From positions 1 to 6,529 of the forward strand of contig JAFGGF010000374.1 in NCBI GenBank assembly GCA_016930735.1: DNA of 6,529 nt, read 5' to 3'. The DNA is from Prolixibacteraceae bacterium. Lineage in GTDB: Bacteria; Bacteroidota; Bacteroidia; Bacteroidales; Prolixibacteraceae. Both the position numbers and the translations under genes were made by a program. Under the pieces are notes generated by a model. That model was not told where the DNA came from and made no database searches. It worked only from the letters and a program-made list of their open reading frames with translations. This document shows, one piece after another, positions 1 to 6,529 of this stretch (position 1 is the stretch's first letter; every line of letters starts with the position of its first letter).

Positions 1-402
1 AAAATCTTTAAACCAAGGATTAAACATATATTTACAGAATTCAGGAAAACAAATCCTGAAATAAAAATTGCCTGGCACAGTTGTGGCTCTATTATTCCGA
101 TTATCCCTGATTTTATTGAAATAGGGCTGGATATTTTAAATCCGATTCAACCACTTGCATATGGAATGAATCCGGTATATCTGAAAAAAAACTTTGGAAA
201 AGAGCTGGTGTTTTTTGGCGGGATTGATGTTCAAAACCTGTTGCCAAACGGTAGCCCGGTTCAGATTAAAAATGCAATCAAACGAATTGTTCGGATACTC
301 GGGAAAAACGGTGGTTTTATTGTTGCACCTGCTCACAACATTCAACCCGATACACCCATTGAAAATATCCTCGCTTTCTTTGACAGTTTGAAATCTTCCT
401 GA
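1..402 (+). CDS. URO-D-fold (uroporphyrinogen decarboxylase / corrinoid methyltransferase-like) protein, C-terminal part
   Basis: The frame is open from base 1 to a TGA at 400-402, giving the last 133 residues; the start lies outside the window. The fragment carries the typical late blocks of the URO-D superfamily: WHSCGS (residues 25-30 of the fragment), DILNPIQP, FGGIDVQ (72-78) and GGFIVAPAHNIQ (about 104-115). The H-x-C pair (His26, Cys28) matches the zinc-binding start of the MtaA/MtbA/CmuA-type methyltransferases, which act on corrinoid proteins or coenzyme M. It is absent from true HemE, so a methyltransferase-like role is more likely than haem synthesis. The third zinc ligand, a Cys in MtaA/MtbA, is not evident; His112 in APAH sits in the corresponding late region. 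It is cytoplasmic by family. It converges on the ABC ATPase gene with only 11 bp between the stop codons. The exact substrate cannot be told from this part. Confidence 0.88.
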   Translation, partial: KIFKPRIKHIFTEFRKTNPEIKIAWHSCGSIIPIIPDFIEIGLDILNPIQPLAYGMNPVYLKKNFGKELVFFGGIDVQNLLPNGSPVQIKNAIKRIVRILGKNGGFIVAPAHNIQPDTPIENILAFFDSLKSS

Positions 403-413
403 AATCAGTTTGT

Positions 414-1424
414 TTATTTATGCTGCAGGAATAATAACATATCATAAATCGATTGAAAGACTATTGTCTTATCATGCAATTTTAATTCCCAGATAGTTGT
501 TTTTTCGTTTTGAATAACTTTTACTTCAAAATCGGACTTTGTTTCCATAACAATCTGATAACCCAAACGGTTAAAAGCCCGCAGGGTCCAGTTAAGGGGT
601 ATTCCTTCGCCAACAATTTTCACTTTTTCACGAAAATCCTTTTTGAAAAAATATTCCCCTTCATAATGGTCAAATCCAATATGTTTATTGCTGAAGAGTT
701 TTTCAAAATTCCCGTTTAAAACCGAATCTTCCGGCGATCCTTCAAAGGTCTCATTTTCGAGCAGTATCCAGAATTTATCAACCTCACGTAAGGCAATATT
801 CAGGTCGTGGGTTGAAAGCACAATGGTTTTGTTTTTTTCTTTTGCCAGAACCTGTAACAGGTGGAATATCTCGTATTTGTTGCTGACATCGAGGAAAGCG
901 GTAGGTTCATCCAGAAAAATTATGGGTGTATCCTGTGCCAAAGCCCTTGCAATCATAGCTCGTTGCCTCTCACCATCGCTGATCTGATTTATGGGCTTTT
1001 GAATAAAACCATTCATTCCAACACTTTCAATGGCACTCAATATTATTTCCCTGTCTTTTTCAGTATTTTTACCAAACCAGTTTGTATATGGGAAACGTCC
1101 GTAAGAAACCAGGTCATAAACAGTAAGGTTAGCAACTTTTACGATTTCGGTAGACACAAAACTTATCAGCCTTGCCCTTTCCTGGCTGGAATAATTATTA
1201 AATGGTTGTCCGTTTAAAAAAAAATCACCTTCAAAGTATTCATTGAATCCCGCCAGCGAACGCAGCAAAGTACTTTTACCCACTCCGTTACTGCCAATAA
1301 GAGCCACCATTTCGCCATGAATTGCAGAATAATTAATATTCTCCCGAAGTATGGAAATACTTTTACCCTGCCTGAACCCAATGGACAGATCCTTTATTGA
1401 TATGTTGAATTCACCCTGCCCCAT
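414..1424 (-). CDS. ABC transporter ATPase, FecE/BtuD type, with C-terminal extension
   Basis: This 336-residue ATPase would power import of a cobalamin, haem or ferric-siderophore-type substrate from the cytoplasmic face. Visible motifs are Walker A GSNGVGKST (44-52), signature ISDGERQR (148-155, the form typical of this family), Walker B IIFLDEPTAFLD (168-179) and the H-loop STHD (His206). The Q-loop glutamine is not present: aligned on the following LTVYDLVSYGR block, its place is Thr92 in VSTE. The family is normally about 250-265 residues. Here about 90 residues follow (about 245-336), containing VGEGIPLNWTLRAFNRLGYQI. I associate such tails with Bacteroidota members, but their function is unknown to me. 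The ATG follows the TAG stop of the permease gene directly (TAGATG), which suggests translational coupling. It is the last gene of the importer operon. The ATPase assignment is firm; the substrate is not. Confidence 0.94.
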   Translation of the reverse strand: MGQGEFNISIKDLSIGFRQGKSISILRENINYSAIHGEMVALIGSNGVGKSTLLRSLAGFNEYFEGDFFLNGQPFNNYSSQERARLISFVSTEIVKVANLTVYDLVSYGRFPYTNWFGKNTEKDREIILSAIESVGMNGFIQKPINQISDGERQRAMIARALAQDTPIIFLDEPTAFLDVSNKYEIFHLLQVLAKEKNKTIVLSTHDLNIALREVDKFWILLENETFEGSPEDSVLNGNFEKLFSNKHIGFDHYEGEYFFKKDFREKVKIVGEGIPLNWTLRAFNRLGYQIVMETKSDFEVKVIQNEKTTIWELKLHDKTIVFQSIYDMLLFLQHK

Positions 1425-2465
1425 CTAAACCGATTGAAACCTTTTATTTTTAACAATCATCCAGATAATAACAGGAATGCCGATCAGAGCTGTTACAGAA
1501 TTTACAGGTAAAGTCGTTTGCATTCCCGGGAGTTGTGAAACAATATCACTAAACAGCATTAAAGCACTACCGATAAGAATTGTAGCAGGAAGCAGGATCA
1601 TATGATCAGCCGTCCGGAAAAATACTCTTGCAATATGCGGGACCGCAATCCCAATGAAACCTATTGGTCCGCAAAATGCTGTGATGGTTCCGGCGAGTAA
1701 GCTTGTGCTTAAAAAAATAATTAACCTGCTGCCAATTATATTCACACCAAGCGACCGTGCATAATTTTCACCCAGAAGAAAAGCATTTAAAGCCTTCATT
1801 TTTAAAAATGCCAGGAAGATTCCGAGGATAACTGCGGGTAGAAGAATAAGTAACTGGCTTTTAGTAACGCTGCCTAGGCTACCCATTGTCCAGATAATAA
1901 AAGCCTTTAACATTGATTCATTACTGAAATACTGAAGAATGCTGACAATTGCTCCTGTTGCGGCGGTAAACAGAATTCCCAGGATCAGAAGAGTCATAAT
2001 ATCATTTACCTTCGTTGAAACATAGAGTACAAGCATCATTACGGCAAAAGCTCCCAACCAGGCAATTAAAGCCAGCGACCATGCACCTGTGGCTGAAAAA
2101 ATCCCGGATATAAACACCGATGAAAATCCAAGTACAAATAAAGCCACCCCCAGACTTGCCCCGGCACTGATTCCCAGCACATAAGGCCCTGCAAGCGGAT
2201 TCCGGAAAACAGTCTGCATTTGCAATCCACTTACCGAAAGTGCGGCACCGGTTACAATTGCAGTTAATGCTTTTGGCAACCTGAAATCCCTTAATATTGT
2301 TGCCGCCGTATCAGAAATTTCCGGATGAAACAAAGCTGAATAAATTTTTGAAAACGGTATAGTAACTGACCCAAGAAGCAGATCAAGGATGAAAAAAACA
2401 ATTACAATTATTCCTAAAAGTATCAGTATAAAAAATGAATGGTTTTTATGATCTGTATTTTGCAT
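1425..2465 (-). CDS. FecCD/BtuC-type ABC transporter permease
   Basis: This 346-residue polytopic membrane protein should form, as a homodimer, the inner-membrane channel of the importer. The sequence is almost wholly hydrophobic with short polar loops, consistent with the ten membrane helices of BtuC. Family blocks are all present: RLPKALTAIVTGAALSVSG (62-80), FRNPLAGPYVLGISAGAS (87-104), the cytoplasmic coupling segment LGENYARSLGV (231-241) that contacts the ATPase, GPIGFIGIAVPHIAR (266-280) and the C-terminal LPVNSVTALIGIPVIIWM (319-336). Length is normal for the family and nothing looks broken. The start is the only sensible Met, just before the first helix. Its TAG stop touches the ATPase start codon; 59 bp separate it from the binding-protein gene upstream. 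Cobalamin, haem and ferric siderophores are all transported by this family and the permease sequence does not separate them. Confidence 0.95.
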   Translation of the reverse strand: MQNTDHKNHSFFILILLGIIVIVFFILDLLLGSVTIPFSKIYSALFHPEISDTAATILRDFRLPKALTAIVTGAALSVSGLQMQTVFRNPLAGPYVLGISAGASLGVALFVLGFSSVFISGIFSATGAWSLALIAWLGAFAVMMLVLYVSTKVNDIMTLLILGILFTAATGAIVSILQYFSNESMLKAFIIWTMGSLGSVTKSQLLILLPAVILGIFLAFLKMKALNAFLLGENYARSLGVNIIGSRLIIFLSTSLLAGTITAFCGPIGFIGIAVPHIARVFFRTADHMILLPATILIGSALMLFSDIVSQLPGMQTTLPVNSVTALIGIPVIIWMIVKNKRFQSV

Positions 2466-2492
2466 TCTTCCGGTTTCCGAAACTTAAGATAC

Positions 2493-2500
2493 CAAAATTA
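2493..2500 (-). promoter_or_regulatory. Possible internal -7 element upstream of the permease gene
   Basis: TAATTTTG on the minus strand fits TAnnTTTG exactly and lies about 28 bases before the permease start, in the only sizeable gap (59 bp) of the operon. No TTTG or TTG box is found at 19-21 bases upstream, so this is a half-site that could be chance in AT-rich DNA. Confidence 0.2.
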
Positions 2501-2524
2501 TAAATTATTGGCATTTTCTAACGA

Positions 2525-3652
2525 TTAATCCAACTTCCTGTAATAAAATAAGTCAGAATCATCTAAAATTCCCGGATGAAAAATGGCAATAAAATCATGA
2601 AGTATCCGGTCGGGGTAAACCGTGCCACTTTCCCAGAAATCGTTTCCTCCTGAAGGATTTAAACATTTGTTGTTATTATAGATTTGAGCATTTTTAAAAG
2701 CCGGAAAGCTTATAAACCTTTCATCAGCAGCAATGATTTCGTTTTTTGTAAAAACAGAACCTGTATTTATCCAGACATCTATATCCTCTGCCATTATCAG
2801 GGCATTTTCAAATGACACAACAAAACTTTCATGCGAATCATTTTCTCTTCCGACGTAAATCCCTCCCGCATCAGAAATAAGGTTGGCAAGATAGGATTTC
2901 CCTCCGGGTATCCACCATGAATCCCTGTATGGCAAGCCAACCATAATATTTGGTTTTTCACTGGCCTGAGAAGCTTTTTTCAGAAGTTTTTTATAATTTG
3001 ATTCCACTTCCGAAAAAAACAATTCAGCCTGATTCTCCTTATTAAACAAAGGCGCAAGGCATTTAATCCACTCAGCTTTCCCAAGTGGTGATTCTTCAAG
3101 GTATTCAGCCACAAAAAATACATTCAATCCCAAATCTTCCATTTTACGGGCGTAGGTTGTAACTTCACTGCCAATACCGTAAACCAATATCAATTCAGGT
3201 TTTTGCTGAAGAATTATTTCATAATTCAGACCACTGTCGTAGCCTACATCAACTACCTCACCGGATTCAATTTCATCCCTTACTTTTTGGTTATTCACAT
3301 ATTGGGCTCCCGAAATTCCTTTGATTCTTGAAGTTTCACCCAACGCATCCAAAAAAGCAATATGAGAAGTTGAAAAACAAATAACCCTTTCAACCGGTGT
3401 AAAAATAATTCTTTGACCTTTTAGTGAATCCGGAACAACTGCCCCTTTCGGGAATAAGTAATAGGTGAATGAAATATCGGATGCCTGTTCCCACGGGTTG
3501 TAAACTGTAACTTTCCTGAATAAATCAAAATCCTCTGTTTCAAATCCTTTGGCATATATGGTTGAACTGTGTTTGCGGATACTTTTTGCCGGACCTGAAG
3601 AACAGGAAACAATAAAAACAATTATGAAAAATCCAAAAAGTACCCTTGCCAT
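2525..3652 (-). CDS. Lipoprotein substrate-binding protein of a cobalamin/iron-chelate ABC importer (TroA/BtuF fold)
   Basis: The protein binds the imported ligand in the periplasm and delivers it to the permease. I chose the ATG at 3652-3650 (375 residues) because it begins a textbook lipoprotein signal peptide, MARVLFGFFIIVFIVSC, with lipobox IVSC and Cys17 as the lipidated residue. A frame-internal ATG at 3703 would add 17 polar residues and overlap the protease gene by 47 bp. No acidic run follows the Cys (CSSGPAK), which argues against surface export. The fold is helical-backbone metal receptor: RVICFSTSHIAFLDALG, then GLNYEIILQQKPELILVYG, SWWIPGGKSYLANLISDAGG, a FVVSFENALIMAEDIDVWI block, and the GGNDFWESG end block I associate with Bacteroidota homologues. 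Glu145 and Glu282 (chosen start) sit where BtuF-type proteins dock on permease arginines. The gene lies 4 bp after the protease stop. Ligand: cobalamin, haem or siderophore, undecided. Confidence 0.9.
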   Translation of the reverse strand: MARVLFGFFIIVFIVSCSSGPAKSIRKHSSTIYAKGFETEDFDLFRKVTVYNPWEQASDISFTYYLFPKGAVVPDSLKGQRIIFTPVERVICFSTSHIAFLDALGETSRIKGISGAQYVNNQKVRDEIESGEVVDVGYDSGLNYEIILQQKPELILVYGIGSEVTTYARKMEDLGLNVFFVAEYLEESPLGKAEWIKCLAPLFNKENQAELFFSEVESNYKKLLKKASQASEKPNIMVGLPYRDSWWIPGGKSYLANLISDAGGIYVGRENDSHESFVVSFENALIMAEDIDVWINTGSVFTKNEIIAADERFISFPAFKNAQIYNNNKCLNPSGGNDFWESGTVYPDRILHDFIAIFHPGILDDSDLFYYRKLD

Positions 3653-3656
3653 AGTT

Positions 3657-5846
3657 TTAATACGGGATATATCGGAATTTGTGCGATTCAGAGATCCGGT
3701 CATTTTTTACTGACACAATATAAACCCCGGCACGTATTTCCGGTAAACTGATTTTAAATTCAAACGAACCGGTTTGCTCAACCTTAACTGAAATCTCCCT
3801 TCCGATGAGGTCGTAAACTGAAATATTTTCTGTTTCAAATTCAACATTCGAAACCAGGTTCAAAACTGAAACTGCCGGATTAGGATATATTTTTACTAAG
3901 CTTTTCTCATTATCAGGGATTGAATCTGTGCCGTCATTTTCCACATTACAGGCAATAAGTTCAAAAGCAAGAGTTGCCGATTTACTGCCTGTTTCTTCCA
4001 GGTAACTGAACCAGTTACCATTCTGCTTAAAATACAAAGGATTTCCACCCTCGTTTCTTTCTGCAAAATACAAAGCAAAAGTTATGTTTTCGTTTATATT
4101 GCTGATATCAAATCCGATAAAAAAAGTATCAACCGGTTCAACTACTTCATCAAAACCAATAAAATTCATAGCCGACTGTACAAAATCATCAACAGAAACA
4201 TTTTTGGAATAGATCAGGGTTTCAGGAAATTTATTCCCATTGTAAACATTAACTGTAACATAACTTCCTGATCCAAAAGAATTTTTTATAATTCTTGCCA
4301 CTCCCAGGGAAATTCCTTCAAGTATTTCGTCTCCGGATATAAAATATTTTTCGACATATTCGCTGATCCCGTTGGAATTGGTTCCGCCCCAGTAGCTAAC
4401 AAATCCTCCGGAATTATCATACATTTGGGTTAAAACAGGATTATCAGTTTCTATAAGGTTTGTAAAAGCATCGCAAAACAACTCATCTTTATATCCCTGC
4501 ATTCCATCCAGCTTTTCTTCCCCTGAATTTATCGGGTCGAGCCAGATTTTAAGTTGTTTTCCCGGTTCAGAGTAGTGATCCCATGCATTGTCAAAACGTT
4601 CAAAATAATCGTTAACAGGATTGCTGCAATTTGCTGCTCCACCGGTCAGGGTTCCGATAATCCGATGATCCTGGTCAAAGAACGGACCTCCTGATGAACC
4701 GATTTCCGTTGTTCCGTAATCCCATCTTTTTGCTTTCCAGAAACCATTATTTAAATAGGATTGGTTTGTTCCGAATGAAGAAATTACAGGACTATCATAA
4801 TCGATGGCAATTTTTTTAATATCTCCCAGTGGATGATGAATTGAAGCAGTTGAATCAGGGATGTCACCCGACCGGTTCCAACCGGCAAAATAAGGCCTGT
4901 ATTCGGGTGGCGGTACAAGGCTAAGCTCAACCAGGCTGAAATCCAGCGTATCAGATTCGGCAATTTTCAAACTTCCTGAAATTGAATTGGTAATATCCCC
5001 GTTTATATCGCCGCAAAAAGGGCTTTCATAATTAAACAAAAAAACGGTGTTCTGTTCACCGTTAACATAATCAGCAAAACAATGGTTGGCAGTCAATACA
5101 TAGGGTGTTTTATCCTTTTTTGTATTGTTTACCAACGAACCACTACAAATTTCTATTCCTTCCACAATTATCCGGCAAACACTGTTTTTGATGCTGTCCC
5201 AATCTTTAGCTAATTCGCAATTAACATCTATATTACATTCGCCTGAAGGGCCAAGCGGACTCCGGCCATTAGGATCACTTAAAATTCCGGCAAAATCGTG
5301 ATTGACTTTTCTTATAGCCAATTCGCCTTTAAATTCCGGATTTACAGGTTCTTCATACTGAAGAATAATTTCATCGCCGGAAACAGGTGAAATTGCAAGG
5401 CTGTTAAATGGTTTATTATTAAATTCGGTAAATGCACCGATAATATGGGAACGATCGCTGTTAAAAACAAACAATCTGGCGCCCGGCGGAATCCGGAATG
5501 GCTCTAATATTAAATTTATTGAATAGGCTCCTTCCGACTGAATCTTTATCTGCCAGATGTTAAAACCATTTATATTTTCAAAATAACTACCGCTGTTTTC
5601 CGGGGTATAATTAACTTCGAAACTGTGGGCAAAACGAAAGGGTTTAATAATTTCGGCGTTGGAATACCTTTCGATTGAAGACTCCAAAAGGCGGTTGTTA
5701 TCCAGTTTCGGCATTTTATAAACCTGTAAAGTTGCCTTTTTCAGTTTTAAAACATCAATCGGCGATCCTCCATTGGAAACCTGGGAATAACCTGAAACAG
5801 ATATTAAAAAACTCAGAAAAATTAAAAACAGGTATTTTGTCCTCAT
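3657..5846 (-). CDS. T9SS-exported lysyl-endopeptidase-like serine protease (family S1)
   Basis: This 729-residue secreted protease probably cuts after lysine. Order: signal peptide (MRTKYLFLIFLSFLISVSGYSQ), propeptide-like region (about 23-200), catalytic domain (about 203-450), a beta-rich domain bounded by Cys458 and Cys633, and a T9SS sorting domain (about 649-729) opening with KIYPNPAVSVLNL. Against my recollection of Achromobacter protease I, the triad is His255 (LTANHC), Asp302 (LDFSLVEL) and Ser385 (GSSGGP). All six disulfide cysteines match (204, 210, 234, 256, 278, 407) and Asp413 aligns with the Lys-specificity Asp225. SGSLVNNT, FAGWNR, IHHP and WLDPINSG also match. The activity-enhancing Trp169/His210 pair is replaced (about Phe358 and Thr401). 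A longer start at 5864 is rejected because it adds residues before the signal peptide and lies inside the candidate -7 box. It is first in the operon with the importer genes. Export through the outer membrane by T9SS is inferred from the tail. Confidence 0.93.
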   Translation of the reverse strand: MRTKYLFLIFLSFLISVSGYSQVSNGGSPIDVLKLKKATLQVYKMPKLDNNRLLESSIERYSNAEIIKPFRFAHSFEVNYTPENSGSYFENINGFNIWQIKIQSEGAYSINLILEPFRIPPGARLFVFNSDRSHIIGAFTEFNNKPFNSLAISPVSGDEIILQYEEPVNPEFKGELAIRKVNHDFAGILSDPNGRSPLGPSGECNIDVNCELAKDWDSIKNSVCRIIVEGIEICSGSLVNNTKKDKTPYVLTANHCFADYVNGEQNTVFLFNYESPFCGDINGDITNSISGSLKIAESDTLDFSLVELSLVPPPEYRPYFAGWNRSGDIPDSTASIHHPLGDIKKIAIDYDSPVISSFGTNQSYLNNGFWKAKRWDYGTTEIGSSGGPFFDQDHRIIGTLTGGAANCSNPVNDYFERFDNAWDHYSEPGKQLKIWLDPINSGEEKLDGMQGYKDELFCDAFTNLIETDNPVLTQMYDNSGGFVSYWGGTNSNGISEYVEKYFISGDEILEGISLGVARIIKNSFGSGSYVTVNVYNGNKFPETLIYSKNVSVDDFVQSAMNFIGFDEVVEPVDTFFIGFDISNINENITFALYFAERNEGGNPLYFKQNGNWFSYLEETGSKSATLAFELIACNVENDGTDSIPDNEKSLVKIYPNPAVSVLNLVSNVEFETENISVYDLIGREISVKVEQTGSFEFKISLPEIRAGVYIVSVKNDRISESHKFRYIPY

Positions 5847-5861
5847 CACATCAGTTTGAAA

Positions 5862-5892
5862 CAAAGTTAAAATTTATACTTAAGTGGCTAAA
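5862..5892 (-). promoter_or_regulatory. Candidate Bacteroidota promoter of the protease-importer operon
   Basis: Read on the minus strand, TTTA (5892-5889), a 19-base spacer and TAACTTTG (5869-5862) match the Bacteroidota housekeeping consensus TTTG-N19-21-TAnnTTTG, with one mismatch in the -33 box and a perfect -7 box. Transcription would start near 5855, giving a very short leader before the ATG at 5846. The region is too short and lacks the conserved B12-box for a cobalamin riboswitch. It is a match by eye, with no expression evidence. Confidence 0.5.
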
Positions 5893-5996
5893 CCCGGCAT
5901 TTAAAAATTATCAAATTATTATTAACCAAAAAGTCAACTTTCTGCCTGATAAAACGTTATATTGATTTATTAATATTATTCTAAAACTCAAAGATT

Positions 5997-6386
5997 ATGA
6001 AAAAATTGTCAATTGTTTTTATTAGCATTTTTGCGGTATTTGTTATTTTAAGCAGTTTTACTCCTGTAAAAGAATCGTATCAACAGGAGCAAACAGTTAA
6101 GATTAAAAGTGTCCCGGCAGAAGTATCAGCAATTATTGAACAAAAATGTTATGGTTGCCATAATTCAGAATCAAGAAATGAAGAAGCAAGGGATAAACTG
6201 AGTTTTGATAAATGGGATGATTTAAACGCCCTTCAAAAATTAAGCAAAACAAAAGATGTTCATCAGGAAGTAATTGAAGGTAAAATGCCGCCGGAAAAAT
6301 TCCTTGAACGTTTTCCAGATAGAAAACTGACTGATGAGGAAATTAAAACACTTGTTGACTGGGCGAATAAAGAACTCGGAAAGTGA
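5997..6386 (+). CDS. Small exported haem-binding (c-type cytochrome-like) protein
   Basis: This 129-residue protein begins with an N-terminal hydrophobic segment (about 4-22, MKKLSIVFISIFAVFVILSS), which directs it to the periplasm as a cleaved signal or an anchor. It has one haem c attachment motif, CYGCH, at 51-55, preceded by VPAEVSAIIEQK. A later block, VIEGKMPPEKFLERFPDRKLTDEEIKTLVDWANKEL (92-127 region), matches the end of the Haem_bd-type domain, where Met97 in KMPP is a good candidate for the distal haem ligand. The central part is lysine- and aspartate-rich. The start is preceded by an A-rich leader without a clear ribosome-binding site, as usual in Bacteroidota. It is divergent from the protease operon across a 150 bp gap (5847-5996). 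Its electron-transfer partner is unknown; a sensing or haem-handling role is equally possible. Confidence 0.88.
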   Translation: MKKLSIVFISIFAVFVILSSFTPVKESYQQEQTVKIKSVPAEVSAIIEQKCYGCHNSESRNEEARDKLSFDKWDDLNALQKLSKTKDVHQEVIEGKMPPEKFLERFPDRKLTDEEIKTLVDWANKELGK

Positions 6387-6432
6387 TACAAAATAATTTA
6401 AAATTCTCACTTTCTCCGGATTAACCCTGGTG

Positions 6433-6482
6433 ATCTCTGCTGTAATAAATTAACCACTGAGGCAACAGAGTAAGTCAGAGAT
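6433..6482. repeat. Imperfect hairpin, possible degenerate copy of a dispersed intergenic repeat
   Basis: ATCTCTG (6433-6439) pairs perfectly with CAGAGAT (6476-6482). The adjoining CTGT (6440-6443) pairs with ACAG (6465-6468), leaving a 7-base bulge on the right arm and a 21-base loop. The right half, AACCACTGAGGCAACAGAG, resembles the AACCACAGAGG-CACAGAG type of intergenic repeat I recall from many bacterial genomes, including Bacteroidota. No U-tract follows at once, so it is not a clear terminator. It lies between the haem-binding gene and the next gene. Confidence 0.4.
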
Positions 6483-6518
6483 ATTTTTACCTCAACAATA
6501 ACTCATTTATAAGATATT

Positions 6519-6529
6519 ATGAAAAAATT
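6519..6529 (+). CDS. Probable start of a further gene (first three codons, MKK)
   Basis: The window ends with ATGAAAAAATT, read as Met-Lys-Lys and a partial codon. The leader and start (AAGATATTATGAAAAAATT) closely resemble those of the haem-binding gene upstream (AAAGATTATGAAAAAATT), and MKK is the usual opening of exported Bacteroidota proteins. The call rests on this context only; no product can be named. Confidence 0.4.

Noticed and set aside
396..431. Bidirectional terminator between the convergent genes (TTCCTG / CAGGAA)
   Set aside because: The stem is only 6 bp with a 24-base loop and no flanking T-tract; it is likely chance.
861..1217. 118-codon open frame on the plus strand inside the ATPase gene
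   Set aside because: It is the antisense of Walker B, signature and Q-loop coding sequence and has no recognisable protein features.
2525..3703. Longer start of the binding protein at 3703
   Set aside because: It would place 17 polar residues before a complete lipoprotein signal peptide and overlap the protease gene by 47 bp.
5675..5965. 96-codon plus-strand open frame over the protease 5' end and promoter
   Set aside because: It is antisense to the signal peptide and propeptide of a well-supported gene, with no domain-like sequence and overlap with the promoter.
5865..5996. Cobalamin riboswitch upstream of the protease-importer operon
   Set aside because: Only about 130 bases are available, no B12-box or paired core is visible on the minus strand, and a promoter match sits directly before the start codon.
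5900..5996. Plus-strand promoter for the haem-binding gene
   Set aside because: The region is AT-rich, but no TTTG box at the right distance from a TAnnTTTG box could be found; TATATTGA at 5958-5965 is a poor match.

Overview
The window looks like a piece of a Bacteroidota chromosome, probably an environmental, possibly anaerobic, member of the Marinilabiliales/Prolixibacteraceae type; the order-level placement is a guess. The evidence is AT-rich DNA, start codons without clear Shine-Dalgarno sequences, a promoter close to the Bacteroidota consensus (TTTG-N19-21-TAnnTTTG), a secreted protease ending in a type IX secretion (T9SS) sorting domain, and an ABC importer with lineage-typical sequence features.

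Layout. (1) 1-402, plus strand: the 3' end of a uroporphyrinogen-decarboxylase-fold (URO-D/corrinoid methyltransferase-like) gene. (2) 414-5846, minus strand: four tightly packed genes, read from high to low coordinates: a T9SS-exported lysyl-endopeptidase-like serine protease, a lipoprotein substrate-binding protein, a FecCD/BtuC-type permease, and a FecE/BtuD-type ATPase with a C-terminal extension. The junctions are 4, 59 and 0 bp, so this reads as one operon, with a candidate promoter at 5862-5892. (3) 5997-6386, plus strand and divergent from the operon: a small exported haem-binding protein with one CxxCH motif. (4) 6387-6518: a short intergenic stretch with an imperfect hairpin that resembles a dispersed repeat. 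(5) 6519 to the end: the first codons of a probable further gene.

How they may work together. The last three operon genes form a complete inner-membrane importer for a metal chelate (cobalamin, haem or ferric siderophore; the sequence does not decide). The unusual part is its first gene. A secreted protease with all catalytic residues, the six family disulfide cysteines and the Lys-specificity Asp of Achromobacter protease I lies 4 bp upstream of the binding protein. One reading, which is inference, is that the protease frees a protein-bound cofactor or iron source that the importer then takes up. No TonB-dependent receptor and no cobalamin riboswitch are visible here. I see no wholly new system; the protease-importer linkage is the most distinctive point.
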